Origin: Labilithrix luteola
Lineage (GTDB): Bacteria; Myxococcota_A; Polyangia; Polyangiales; Polyangiaceae
DNA length: 64,000 bases
Reading direction: 5' to 3'
Assembly: GCF_001263205.1 (NCBI RefSeq)
Contig: NZ_CP012333.1
Span: forward strand, 8,909,501-8,973,500
Both the position numbers and the translations under genes were made by a program. Every line of letters starts with the position of its first letter. Positions within the stretch are counted from its first letter, which is position 1. Shown in pieces: positions 51,010-58,954 of the stretch. The notes under the pieces were generated by a model, which had not been told where the DNA came from, did not search any database, and saw only the letters and a program-made list of their open reading frames with translations.

Positions 51010-51539
51010 CGCACAGGCTCGCCGTCGCCTTAACCTCCGTGCTTGCGCTTGCCGGCTGCGGCTACCGACCGGTTCACGGCGGTGGCGGCCCGAGCGAGCG
51101 CTTGCACGTGGTGCTGGCGGTGTCGAAGGTGACCGACGCCGTCGCTTCGGACGAGGTCCTCGTGGGCGTGCGCGAGGAGCTCGCCCGGCGGGCCGCCCTC
51201 GCACCCGGAGACGGCTACCCGCGCTGCGAGGTCGAGATTTTACGCGCCGACGAGTCCAGTGAGGGCATCGCCGCCACCCCGAACGCGGACGGACGCCTCT
51301 TGCCCGACAGTCGCGCCACGAGGGTTGGGCTCGTTGCCCGCGCCTGGGTGGTGCCGTCGTCAGGTGCCGATCGCCAGCGCGACACGGGCGACATGCGCGC
51401 GTTCGAGACCGTTGCGGTAGCCTCATCCGCGCAGGGCTCGGCATTTCAGCAGGACGACGCGCTCAGGGCCGCAGGTCGCCGTCTCGGGCACAGCCTCGGG
51501 GCGCGATTGCTCGGTTTTCCTGCCTCGACGCAAGATTGA
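51006..51539 (+). CDS. lptE: LPS-assembly lipoprotein LptE-like
   Basis: The protein has 177 residues; signal peptide and lipobox LALAGC followed directly by GYRP, as in LptE. LptE plugs the LptD barrel in the outer membrane during LPS export. A conserved pattern of alternating strands and a helix follows. The overall sequence is divergent, so the call rests on the lipobox context and on the leuS-lptE overlap, which is conserved in Gram-negatives. Confidence 0.7.
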
Positions 51540-51564
51540 CTCAGGCTGAATCAGGCTGACTATG
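51536..51564 (+). promoter_or_regulatory. Candidate promoter of the DUF72 gene
   Basis: TTGACT (51536-51541), 17 bases, then ACTATG (51559-51564), about 42 bases before the ATG. The -35 is good, the -10 weak; the palindromes at 51563-51580 overlap and follow it. Prediction by eye. Confidence 0.3.
51541..51559. repeat. Two 9-bp direct repeats in the spacer
   Basis: TCAGGCTGA occurs at 51541-51549 and 51551-51559, period 10, i.e. on the same face of the DNA helix, inside the candidate promoter spacer. Confidence 0.6.
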
Positions 51565-51580
51565 TCAAGAATGACATTCT
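51563..51580. promoter_or_regulatory. Two interleaved palindromes, candidate operator
   Basis: TGTCA-AGAA-TGACA (51563-51576) and AGAATG-A-CATTCT (51568-51580) are each perfect inverted repeats and overlap by nine bases. They lie at the likely transcription start of the DUF72 gene and may bind one or two dimeric regulators. Confidence 0.45.
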
Positions 51581-51605
51581 CGAACCGTGCTATGTTCGGG
51601 CTCGC

Positions 51606-52256
51606 ATGATTACGGTGGGGTGCGCAGGCTTCCCGGTTCCGGCAACGAGGTACTTCAAGGAGTTTCTCTTCGTCGAGATCCAGGAAACGCATCACGCCCT
51701 TCCGGGCATGGGCACGATTCGCCGCTGGCGAAGGGAAGCACCGAAGGAGTTCACCTTCGCGATGCTCGCCCCACGTGAGATCGGCCAGGAGGGCTTCCGG
51801 GAAGGCAAGGTCGTCGAGACCTCGCTGAACACGCTGCTCGAGGTCGGCAAAGAGCTCGAGTCGAAGATCGCCGTGTTCGTCTCGCCGCCGGAGTTCGTCC
51901 AGAACCGCGCGAACAAGGCCGCCGTGAAGGAGTTCCTCCAGAACGTGCGCAAGAAGTTCGAGCGCGTCATTTGGGAGGCGCCCACCACCTGGGACGCCGA
52001 CGACGCCGCCTCGCTCGCCGAAGACGTGAAGGTCATCCCGGCACGCGATCCGCTCGTCCACGGCATGCTCGATTCGCCCGTCGCGTACTACCGGCTCGCT
52101 GGCCCCGCCGGCCACAAGAGCCGCTACGAGGATCCGGCGATCGAGAAGCTCGCCCAGCTCGCCAAAGACGCGAAGCACAAAGACGTCACCTACGTCTTCA
52201 CGAACGTCGACATGTTCGCCGACGCCAAGCGCTTCAAGAAGGCGATGAAGCTCTGA
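51606..52256 (+). CDS. DUF72 domain protein
   Basis: The protein has 216 residues, slightly shorter than usual for the family (TIM-barrel-like, function unknown). Family features are an N-terminal VGCAGFPV segment, FTFAMLAPREI, IWEAPTTWDADDA and a late YYRLAGPAGHKSRYED motif followed by the VTYVFTNVDMFADAKRF stretch. No substrate is known for the family. The upstream region has a candidate promoter and overlapping palindromes, so regulated expression is likely. Confidence 0.82.
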   Translation: MITVGCAGFPVPATRYFKEFLFVEIQETHHALPGMGTIRRWRREAPKEFTFAMLAPREIGQEGFREGKVVETSLNTLLEVGKELESKIAVFVSPPEFVQNRANKAAVKEFLQNVRKKFERVIWEAPTTWDADDAASLAEDVKVIPARDPLVHGMLDSPVAYYRLAGPAGHKSRYEDPAIEKLAQLAKDAKHKDVTYVFTNVDMFADAKRFKKAMKL

Positions 52257-52280
52257 CCCGCGGCCTTCTCCCTTTCTGGG

Positions 52281-52311
52281 GAGACGGGCTAGCGGGACGG
52301 CGCCCCGTCTC
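52281..52311 (+). terminator. Hairpin after the DUF72 gene
   Basis: GAGACGGG pairs with CCCGTCTC around a 15-base loop, 24 bases after the stop. No T tract follows, so termination is uncertain. Confidence 0.3.
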
Positions 52312-52320
52312 ACGGCGCCA

Positions 52321-52357
52321 CAAAAGCCAAACCCCCCGCTCGATAACGAGCAGGGGG
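52321..52357 (-). terminator. Rho-independent terminator of the Cys-rich lipoprotein gene
   Basis: On the minus strand CCCCCTGCTCG pairs with CGAGCGGGGGG (one T-G pair) around TTAT, followed by TTTGGCTTTTG. It begins 25 bases after the stop of the lipoprotein gene. Confidence 0.7.
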
Positions 52358-52382
52358 CCGGCGACCGAACGGGGCGTGGGCC

Positions 52383-52907
52383 TTACTGGGTCTGGATTCC
52401 GCACACCGTGCTGCAGCCCTTCGAGCCGCCGCACTTGATGATGTTGTCGAACGCCGTGGGGATCTTCGCGTCGGCGGTGGCGACGCAGGTGTCGTCCACG
52501 CACTTCTGGTAGGCCGCCTCGTCGGTGGGGTTCTGCTCGCTGCAGGTGCTGAGGCACGCCGCGTAGTCGTTGCAGCTGACGAGCGGCGCGCCTGAGTCGT
52601 CCGTGCCCGGGTCGATGTTGAAGCAGCCCTTGAGCTCGGTGCAGCAGTTCTGCTCGAGGCACGCCTGGCACTCCATGCTGACAAGCGCGTTCGACTGCTT
52701 GTTGTCTTCGCAGCTGCTCGCCGCGGCGTCGCCCGTGGTGCTGTCCGTGCCGCTGTCAGCCGTCTCGGAGCCAGAATCGACGTCCGTGTTGCTGCCCTTG
52801 CCGCCGTTCGAATCGTCGACGGTGCCCGAGGTCACAGTGCAGGCGACCGCGCCGAGCGCCGCGATGGCAAGAATCGAAAGGCTGGTCCACTTAGCGCTCA
52901 ACGTCAT
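52383..52907 (-). CDS. Cysteine-rich lipoprotein, function unknown
   Basis: The protein has 174 residues; the ATG at 52905-52907 has GAGGAG 6-7 bases upstream, whereas a longer in-frame form adds an unlikely Arg-rich leader. Lipobox LGAVAC. A Ser/Asp/Gly/Thr tether (about 25-65) leads to a domain with about 14 Cys, several in CXXC or CC pairs (MECQACLEQNCCTELKGC, then CLSTC and CGGSKGCSTVCG). The Cys spacing looks like a small disulfide-bonded domain repeated in two halves. The family is not recognised. Confidence 0.78.
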   Translation of the reverse strand: MTLSAKWTSLSILAIAALGAVACTVTSGTVDDSNGGKGSNTDVDSGSETADSGTDSTTGDAAASSCEDNKQSNALVSMECQACLEQNCCTELKGCFNIDPGTDDSGAPLVSCNDYAACLSTCSEQNPTDEAAYQKCVDDTCVATADAKIPTAFDNIIKCGGSKGCSTVCGIQTQ

Positions 52908-53335
52908 GGCATCTCCTCTGGGTGGGCTCGCTCTGTGACGGCCCAAGTCAAAAAGTGCGGCTCTCGCCGGCGAAATTAGGAAAGGGAACTGGGGAATAGG
53001 TTACGGAAGGTTCGTGTCAGGGAAGCTTCGCTCTGTCGACGCGCATGAAGATCACGAGATCACGGAGATCCGTGAAGATTCATGAAGGAGCGCAGAGCGG
53101 GCGCCGCGGTCATCGTAGCCGCAGCTCCAGTTTGACGCGATGCCTCCGCATTCGTTCGACGTCTTCCGACGAAGCGTTCGCGGAGGAGGCCGAGGCGGCC
53201 GGAAATGCCGCCGAATGTCTTCATGAACAGTTGGACGAGCGAAGCCCGCTCCGCTTCAAATCGTCCGCGGTAGCCTGAGTAGGATAACGACCTACGCCGG
53301 CGCGGCCAAAAAGCCGGCCGCAGCTCAGCCGGGGC
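52908..53335. other. 428-bp intergenic region with a palindrome
   Basis: The region lies between the Cys-rich lipoprotein and the end of lnt. A 77-codon plus-strand frame (53045-53278) has Arg/Ser-rich content and no ribosome site and is not supported. A perfect 16-base palindrome is at 53060-53075. Confidence 0.5.
53060..53075. promoter_or_regulatory. 16-bp perfect palindrome TCACGGAGATCCGTGA
   Basis: The arms TCACGGA and TCCGTGA are exact inverted repeats around GA. It lies about 150 bases upstream of the Cys-rich lipoprotein gene on the minus strand, within a stretch of related GATCACG/GATTCATG words, and could be a repressor or activator site. Confidence 0.35.
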
Positions 53336-55105
53336 TCAGATGGCGGACGCGGCAGGCGCGGGCTCGGCGCCCTTGGCATTTCGCTTGCGGAAGGCGGCCA
53401 CGACGATGCCGAGCGAGACGAGATACCAGGGCACGTCGCCGATGATCTCGTAGACCGTGCGCCCGCGGAGCCAGCGGATCTCCGCCTGCTGCGCGGCCTC
53501 CACGAACGTCTTCGTGTTGGTGACGATGCCGCCCATCGGATCGACGATCGCCGACACGCCGCTGTTCGTGCTTCGCACGAGATACCGCCGGTGCTCGATC
53601 GCGCGGAACTTGGCGAGCGCGAGGTGCTGCCAAGGTTCGTTCGTGTCGCCGAACCACGCGTCGTTCGTGATGTTCACGAGCAGCTCGGGATCGGCGTGGC
53701 TCACGGCGCGGTTCGTGAAGCCCGGCAAGATGTCCTCGTAACAGATGAGGACCGACACCTTGTGCTTGGTGCCCTTCACGTCGAGCTCGACCGGATCCAT
53801 CGACGTGCCCGGCGAGAAGTTCCCGCTGTTCGGGGACCACTTGTAGAGGATGGGGAAGCTCTCGCCGAAGGGCAGGTACTCGCCGAATGCGAGCAGGTAC
53901 TGCTTGTTGTAGCGACCCGTCATCTCGCCACGAACGTCCGTGGCGACGGCCGTGTTGTAGAGGCTGTAGCCCTTCGGGCGATCGGGATTGGGCTTGACCA
54001 CGACGGCGCCGAAGATCGCCGGGACGCCGAGACTCGACGCGAAGCCACGACGAAACTCGACGGGAGCGGCGTCTTCGTAGACCGCCCGCATGACGCTCGA
54101 CTCGCTCCAGACGACGAAGTCGATCCCTGCGTTCTTCAGCTCCGCGGTCAAGCGGCGATGGCGGCGCAGACCCTCGTTGGGATCTTCGCGCTTGGCCATG
54201 AGGCCCATGTTCGCCTGCACCATGCCCGCGTGAACGGGCTCGGCGGCGGCGATGCGCGCCTTGGTCATCGGAATGCGAACCGCTCCGAAGACGAGCGCCA
54301 CGACGAGCGCGATGACGCCCGTGCCGATCACGCGCGGGTTCATCGCGATGGGGGCGCGCTCTTCGGTGCTCCCGGACGCGGGCGCTGGAGCGGCGACCGC
54401 ACCGAGCTTGGCGGCCAGACGCGCGCGAATCGGCTCGGCGACGGCGAGGTTGACCGCTACGAGCACCAGGCCGACGAGAATCGGGCTACCGACCTCCGCG
54501 AGCTGCATCAGCACGGGCACCTGGTGCACCGTGGCCGCGTAGTACCAGGGGAAGAGCAGCGGGTAGAGTAGCTCGCTCGCCGCGAACGCCGCCCCGAACA
54601 CCAGCGGCGCCGACCAGCCACGGTTCGAGGCGCGGCCGTAGAGCCAGCCCATCAGCGCGAGGCGACCGCCCTGGTACGAGCAGATGATGATGACGAAGAG
54701 CAGGCACAGCGGCACGGGGAAGCCGCTGAAGGTCTTCAGCATCTCGACCAGCCAATAGAACCCGCCGAGGTTCATCGAGAGGCCGCAGAGAAAGCCGAGC
54801 CACGTGGCGCGCTTCGCGGTCTGTCCCTGGAGCGCGAGCCAAAGCGGCACGAGCGAGACGAACGTGAGCCACCACTGATCGAAGCCGGCGAAGGCCAGGA
54901 AGTAGAGGACGCCCGAGAGGATGGCGCCGACTTCGGCCAGACGCCCACGAAGGAGAACGCCCGGACCTTCGGGGACCTTCTCCTTCTTCTTCGGTTTCGC
55001 TGCCGCCCCGGTCGATGGCGCGTCGGCCGACGGAGTGTCGTTCGCCTCGCTCGAAGCGGGCAGGTTCTTGTCCTTCGCTTCCGGCGTAGCCGCCCCGTCG
55101 CTCAT
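53336..55105 (-). CDS. lnt: Apolipoprotein N-acyltransferase
   Basis: The protein has 589 residues and adds the third acyl chain to lipoproteins in the inner membrane. About seven membrane helices (60-270) precede the nitrilase-fold domain. The catalytic Glu is in VVWSESSVMR, the Lys in RYNKQYLLAFGEYLPFG, and the Cys in LICYEDILPG. A hydrophilic 45-residue Ala/Ser/Pro-rich N-terminus is unusual for the family. It lies 9 bp after the parvulin gene and closes a three-gene envelope operon. Confidence 0.93.
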   Translation of the reverse strand: MSDGAATPEAKDKNLPASSEANDTPSADAPSTGAAAKPKKKEKVPEGPGVLLRGRLAEVGAILSGVLYFLAFAGFDQWWLTFVSLVPLWLALQGQTAKRATWLGFLCGLSMNLGGFYWLVEMLKTFSGFPVPLCLLFVIIICSYQGGRLALMGWLYGRASNRGWSAPLVFGAAFAASELLYPLLFPWYYAATVHQVPVLMQLAEVGSPILVGLVLVAVNLAVAEPIRARLAAKLGAVAAPAPASGSTEERAPIAMNPRVIGTGVIALVVALVFGAVRIPMTKARIAAAEPVHAGMVQANMGLMAKREDPNEGLRRHRRLTAELKNAGIDFVVWSESSVMRAVYEDAAPVEFRRGFASSLGVPAIFGAVVVKPNPDRPKGYSLYNTAVATDVRGEMTGRYNKQYLLAFGEYLPFGESFPILYKWSPNSGNFSPGTSMDPVELDVKGTKHKVSVLICYEDILPGFTNRAVSHADPELLVNITNDAWFGDTNEPWQHLALAKFRAIEHRRYLVRSTNSGVSAIVDPMGGIVTNTKTFVEAAQQAEIRWLRGRTVYEIIGDVPWYLVSLGIVVAAFRKRNAKGAEPAPAASAI

Positions 55106-55114
55106 GCCTAATTC

Positions 55115-55714
55115 CTACTCGGTGCGCTGGATGATGTGGAAGCCGAACGGCGTCTCCACGATGTCGGAAATCTCGCCGACGTCGAGCGTGAATGCCGCGG
55201 CCTCGAAGGCCGGAACCATCTGACCCGAGCCGAAGCGTCCGAGCGAACCACCGCGCGAAGCTGCGCCGGGCTCGTCCGAATACTCGACGGCAAGTCGGCC
55301 GAGATCTTCACCACCCTTGGCGCGGCGATGCACTTCCTGCGCAATCACGAGCGCTTGCTCGCGCGTACGCAGGACCTGCGAGCTCGCGCGTTCCGAGCCC
55401 ATCCACTGAATCAGCACGTGGCGTGCGCCGATCTTCTTCGGCCGCTCGGTCGACTTGGTCGCACCCGCGTCGGGCTTCGCCGCAGGCGCCTCAGAAGAAG
55501 TGCTGGGCGCTGCGCTGGCCGACGCGCTCGGAGCAGCGCTCGTGGTCTGAGCGGCGCCCGGCGCCTGTCCCGATTCGGTGCCGCTACTCGGCGCCGGCGC
55601 AGCGGCCGGGGAGGGGGCGCCGCCGCAGGCGATGATGAGCCCGAGCATGCCGATCGCGCCCCCGCGAACGAACGATGTTGCGAGGTTCACGGCGAGGTTC
55701 ACGCGCGGCCTCAC
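55115..55714 (-). CDS. Parvulin-type peptidyl-prolyl isomerase lipoprotein
   Basis: The protein has 199 residues and starts with GTG (GTGA overlap with the stop of the FKBP gene). The signal peptide ends in the lipobox LIIAC. An Ala/Pro/Ser/Thr tether spans about 30-90. The parvulin domain (95-199) contains the motif ARHVLIQWMG, and a Gly/Ser-rich loop precedes GRFGSGQMVPAFEAAAFTL and the ending FGFHIIQRT with the conserved His. It probably assists folding of exported proteins at the outer-membrane side. Confidence 0.88.
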   Translation of the reverse strand: MRPRVNLAVNLATSFVRGGAIGMLGLIIACGGAPSPAAAPAPSSGTESGQAPGAAQTTSAAPSASASAAPSTSSEAPAAKPDAGATKSTERPKKIGARHVLIQWMGSERASSQVLRTREQALVIAQEVHRRAKGGEDLGRLAVEYSDEPGAASRGGSLGRFGSGQMVPAFEAAAFTLDVGEISDIVETPFGFHIIQRTE

Positions 55715-56358
55715 TTCTTCGCGGGCTGCTTGGCCGACGCGGCCGGCTTGGCCGACGCCGCACCAGGAGCACCTGGAGCCGCGCCGCCACCGCTCTTCAC
55801 CTCGAGGAGCTCGACCTCGAAGATGAGGGTCGCGTTCGGCGGGATGACCGGCGGGGCGCCGCGCGCGCCGTAGCCGAGGCTCGGCGGGATCGTGAGCTTG
55901 CGCTTTCCGCCGACCTTCATGCCGGCAACGCCCTGATCCCAGCCCTTGATGACGCGACCGCCACCGAGCGGGAACTCGAAGCCCTTGTCGTCGTGCTTGC
56001 GCGACGCATCGAACTCTTTGCCGTCGGTGAGCGTGCCGACGTAGTGGACGCGAACGGTGTCGCCGCTCTTTGCCTCGGCGCCCTTGCCGACGACGAGGTC
56101 CTTGAACTCGAGCTTCTCGTTCGGATTGGCCTCGGCGGGAGGCGCAGTCTCCGCCGGCTTGGCGCTCGCACTCGCGCTGGCACTCGCGGCGGGGGCCGCC
56201 TTGGCCTCGGGCTCAGCCTGAACCATGGGCTCTTCCTTGGCAGGCTCCGTCAGCTTCGAACAGCCCAGGACGGCCAAAAGGCCCATTCCAAAGCCCGCTG
56301 CGACCGCGGAAACAGCAAGACGTTCGAAGAAGCGGGGCCCATGCGAGCGCTCTAGCAT
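55711..56358 (-). CDS. FKBP-type peptidyl-prolyl isomerase lipoprotein
   Basis: The protein has 215 residues. Signal peptide and lipobox LAVLGC. An Ala/Ser/Glu/Pro tether is followed by a complete FKBP domain (about 90-190): VRVHYVGTLTDGKEFDAS, FPLGGGRVIKGWDQGVAGMK, and LGYGARGAPPVIPPNATL. It is the first gene of the FKBP / parvulin / lnt operon, whose three products all deal with maturation or folding of envelope proteins. Confidence 0.93.
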   Translation of the reverse strand: MLERSHGPRFFERLAVSAVAAGFGMGLLAVLGCSKLTEPAKEEPMVQAEPEAKAAPAASASASASAKPAETAPPAEANPNEKLEFKDLVVGKGAEAKSGDTVRVHYVGTLTDGKEFDASRKHDDKGFEFPLGGGRVIKGWDQGVAGMKVGGKRKLTIPPSLGYGARGAPPVIPPNATLIFEVELLEVKSGGGAAPGAPGAASAKPAASAKQPAKK

Positions 56359-56488
56359 TGGGACGCGACCCTAGCTTTTCACGCAGGAAAGTAAAGGGGG
56401 TGTGGGGTGTCCGAGGGGGCATAGGAGGACCCGTGCGCGCACCGTTCGCGCGATAGCGAACCCCACGAACCGAGCGGCGGCTGCTAGC

Positions 56489-57724
56489 ATGAAAGGCGCC
56501 TTGGCCCGCGTCCTCCACATCGAAGACGACCCGCGCAACCGGCTCTTGGTCCGCAAGCTTCTCTCGGCCGATGGCCACGAAGTGGTGGATGCCGCCGATG
56601 GCCTCGAGGGCGTTCGTCTCGCCTTGGCCCAGCGCCCGGACATCGTCCTCGTCGACTTGAACATTCCCGGCCTCGACGGCTTCGAGGTCACGCTTCGTCT
56701 GCGTACCGAGCCGTCGCTCGCGGGGGTGCCCATCGTGGCCATCACCGCCGAGGGCGATCGCGACACGAGCTTCGCGGTCGGTTGCGACGGCTTCTTGCAG
56801 AAGCCGATCGACGCACGCGCCTTCGCCAAACAGGTCGCCAACTACATCGGTGGCCAGCGCGAGCGCATGATGTCGTCACCCGACGTCGCCGGTGAGCGCC
56901 TCCGCGTACAGAGCGGTCGAATCGTCGCGCACCTCGAAGAGAAGGTCGCCGAGCTCTCCTCCGCGAACGAGCGCCTCCGCGAGATGGAGCGCCTGCGCAC
57001 GGAGTTCTACCGCAACATCTCGCACGAGCTCGCGACGCCGCTCACGCCCATCGTCGGCTACGTCCGCATGTTGATGGATGAGGAGCTCGGCGACACGACC
57101 ACGGCGCAGCGCAAGGCGCTTCGCGCGATGGACGACTGCATCCGGCGCCTCCGCTCGCAGCTCGACAATCTCGTCGACGTGACCGGTCTCGAGACCGGCA
57201 AGATGCGCTTCTTCCACAAGGACTACGACTTCCTCGACACGGTTCGACGCGCCATCGCCTGGCACGCCGACGCCTTCGCCGAGCGCAAGCTCACCGTGCT
57301 CGAGGAATTCCCGCGCGGCCCGCTTCCGGGCTATGGCGACAGCGATCGTCTGGGTCGCGCGATCTCCCAGCTCCTCGACAACGCCGGCAAGTTCACGCCC
57401 GAAGGCGGCATCGTCGGCGTCATCGTGCGCCCGCTCGACACGAGCTACGAAATCGTCGTCGCCGACACGGGGCCGGGCGTTCCGAAAGATCGCGAAGGAC
57501 GGATCTTCGATCCGTTTTATCAGGTCGACGGCTCGCCCACGCGCGCGCACGGCGGCACCGGCGTCGGGCTCGCCATCGCGCGTCGCGTCGCGCGCGGCCT
57601 CGGCGGTGACGTGCGCCTGCTCGACGGTGGAGCGCACGTCGAAGGCATGTTCCTCGGGGGCGCGGCCTTCAGTCTTGCCGTCTCGAAGCGCGCGCCGACC
57701 GTCGTGGTCGACACCGCCAGCTGA
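56489..57724 (+). CDS. Hybrid response-regulator / histidine kinase
   Basis: The protein has 411 residues and is cytoplasmic, with no membrane segment. The receiver domain comes first (7-125; Asp56 phospho-acceptor in VLVDLNIPG, Lys near 105 in FLQKPID), then a coiled helix, the HisKA H-box with His179 (YRNISHELATPLTP), and the HATPase domain with DNAGKFTPEGG and the GTGVGLAIARRV box. A receiver-first layout means it may be controlled by a partner kinase. I chose the ATG at 56489 because the receiver fold begins at once; an upstream in-frame form adds an implausible Arg-rich leader. It lies 15 bp before the cysteine desulfurase. Confidence 0.92.
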   Translation: MKGALARVLHIEDDPRNRLLVRKLLSADGHEVVDAADGLEGVRLALAQRPDIVLVDLNIPGLDGFEVTLRLRTEPSLAGVPIVAITAEGDRDTSFAVGCDGFLQKPIDARAFAKQVANYIGGQRERMMSSPDVAGERLRVQSGRIVAHLEEKVAELSSANERLREMERLRTEFYRNISHELATPLTPIVGYVRMLMDEELGDTTTAQRKALRAMDDCIRRLRSQLDNLVDVTGLETGKMRFFHKDYDFLDTVRRAIAWHADAFAERKLTVLEEFPRGPLPGYGDSDRLGRAISQLLDNAGKFTPEGGIVGVIVRPLDTSYEIVVADTGPGVPKDREGRIFDPFYQVDGSPTRAHGGTGVGLAIARRVARGLGGDVRLLDGGAHVEGMFLGGAAFSLAVSKRAPTVVVDTAS

Positions 57725-57739
57725 ACGTCGGGCTTCGTC

Positions 57740-58948
57740 ATGCGCATCTATCTCGACTGGAACGCCACCACGCCACCTCTCCCCGAGGTGCTCGACGCCA
57801 TGCGCGACGCCGCCGCTCGCGCGTGGGCCAACCCCTCGAGCATCCACAAAGATGGTCGCGCGGCACGCGCCGTGGTCGAAGATGCTCGCGCGTCCGTCGG
57901 CGCGCTTTGCGGAGCCGATGCGCGGGACGTCGTCTTCACGTCCGGCGGAACCGAGGCGAACAACCTCGCCTTGCGCTCCGCCTTCGGACCGCACGCCAAG
58001 GCGGTGAAGGAGGCTTCGGCCGTCGGCGAAGTCCCGTGGCTTCTGACGAGCCGCCTCGAACACCCTTCGGTCACGCGTGTGGCCGAGGCGCTCGCCAGCG
58101 AAGGGCGCGCACGCGTGGCGTGGGTTCGCGCCAAGGAAGACGGCACGCTCGACCTCGAAGATCTCGCGCGTGCGATCGCCGAAGCGAAGGGCCGCGTCGC
58201 CCTCGTCACCGTTCAGGCGGTCAACCACGAGACGGGCGTCGTACAGCCCTTCGCCGAAGTCGCGAGCCTCGCGCGCGCAGCCGGCGCACGCGTACACGTC
58301 GACGCCGTTCAAGCCTGGGGCAAGATCGATCTCGGCGTGCGCGCGCCCGACGTCTGCGCGATCGACCCGTCCGATCTCGGTCCGTGGGATACAGTCAGCA
58401 TCGCCGGTCACAAGATCCGCGGCCCCAAGGGCATCGGCGCGCTCATCACCCGCACGGGCCTTCGTCTCGAGCCCGTGCTGCTCGGCGGCGCGCAAGAGAA
58501 GGGGCTGCGCCCCGGCACGGTCGATCCATTGCTGGCTGCCGCGTTCGGTGCCGCTGCCCGTCGCGCGCAAACGAGCGCGGCGAGCTGGGCATCGATCGCG
58601 CCCCGTCGCGATCGTCTCGAAGCCGCGCTCCTCGCCATCGGGCGTGACGCCCGTCTCGGCGCACCCATCGTCGTCGGCGATCCGGCTCGTCGTGCGCCCC
58701 ACGTTTCCACGCTGGCGTGGCCCGGATGGATCGGTGCCGAGCTCGTCGCCGCGCTCGATCTCGAAGGTGTCAGCGTGTCGAGCGGCGCGGCCTGCAGTGC
58801 CGGCACGGTCGAGCCGTCGCCCGTGCTGGCCGCCATGCTCGGCGAGGCCGACGCCGCGCGTGGCATTCGCTGTTCGCTCGGCGAAGACACGACGGACGCG
58901 GAGATCGACGAAGCGATCGCCGCATTCCGTCGCGTGATGACTCGCTAG
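57740..58948 (+). CDS. Cysteine desulfurase-type class V aminotransferase
   Basis: The protein has 402 residues and a PLP-dependent NifS/IscS fold: YLDWNATTPPLPEVL at the start, TSGGTEANNLAL, PLP-binding Lys225 in IAGHKIRGPKG, and the mobile-loop Cys352 in SSGAACSAGTVEPS. It belongs to the NifS/IscS family; no iscU or iscA gene is next to it, so its acceptor (tRNA thiolation or Fe-S assembly) cannot be named. It follows the hybrid kinase by 15 bp, which may be chance. Confidence 0.9.
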   Translation: MRIYLDWNATTPPLPEVLDAMRDAAARAWANPSSIHKDGRAARAVVEDARASVGALCGADARDVVFTSGGTEANNLALRSAFGPHAKAVKEASAVGEVPWLLTSRLEHPSVTRVAEALASEGRARVAWVRAKEDGTLDLEDLARAIAEAKGRVALVTVQAVNHETGVVQPFAEVASLARAAGARVHVDAVQAWGKIDLGVRAPDVCAIDPSDLGPWDTVSIAGHKIRGPKGIGALITRTGLRLEPVLLGGAQEKGLRPGTVDPLLAAAFGAAARRAQTSAASWASIAPRRDRLEAALLAIGRDARLGAPIVVGDPARRAPHVSTLAWPGWIGAELVAALDLEGVSVSSGAACSAGTVEPSPVLAAMLGEADAARGIRCSLGEDTTDAEIDEAIAAFRRVMTR

Positions 58949-58954
58949 AACGCC

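Noticed and set aside
53045..53278. 77-codon plus-strand frame in the lnt/lipoprotein intergenic region
   Set aside because: No ribosome site, Arg/Ser-rich, and covers the palindrome; no support as a gene.
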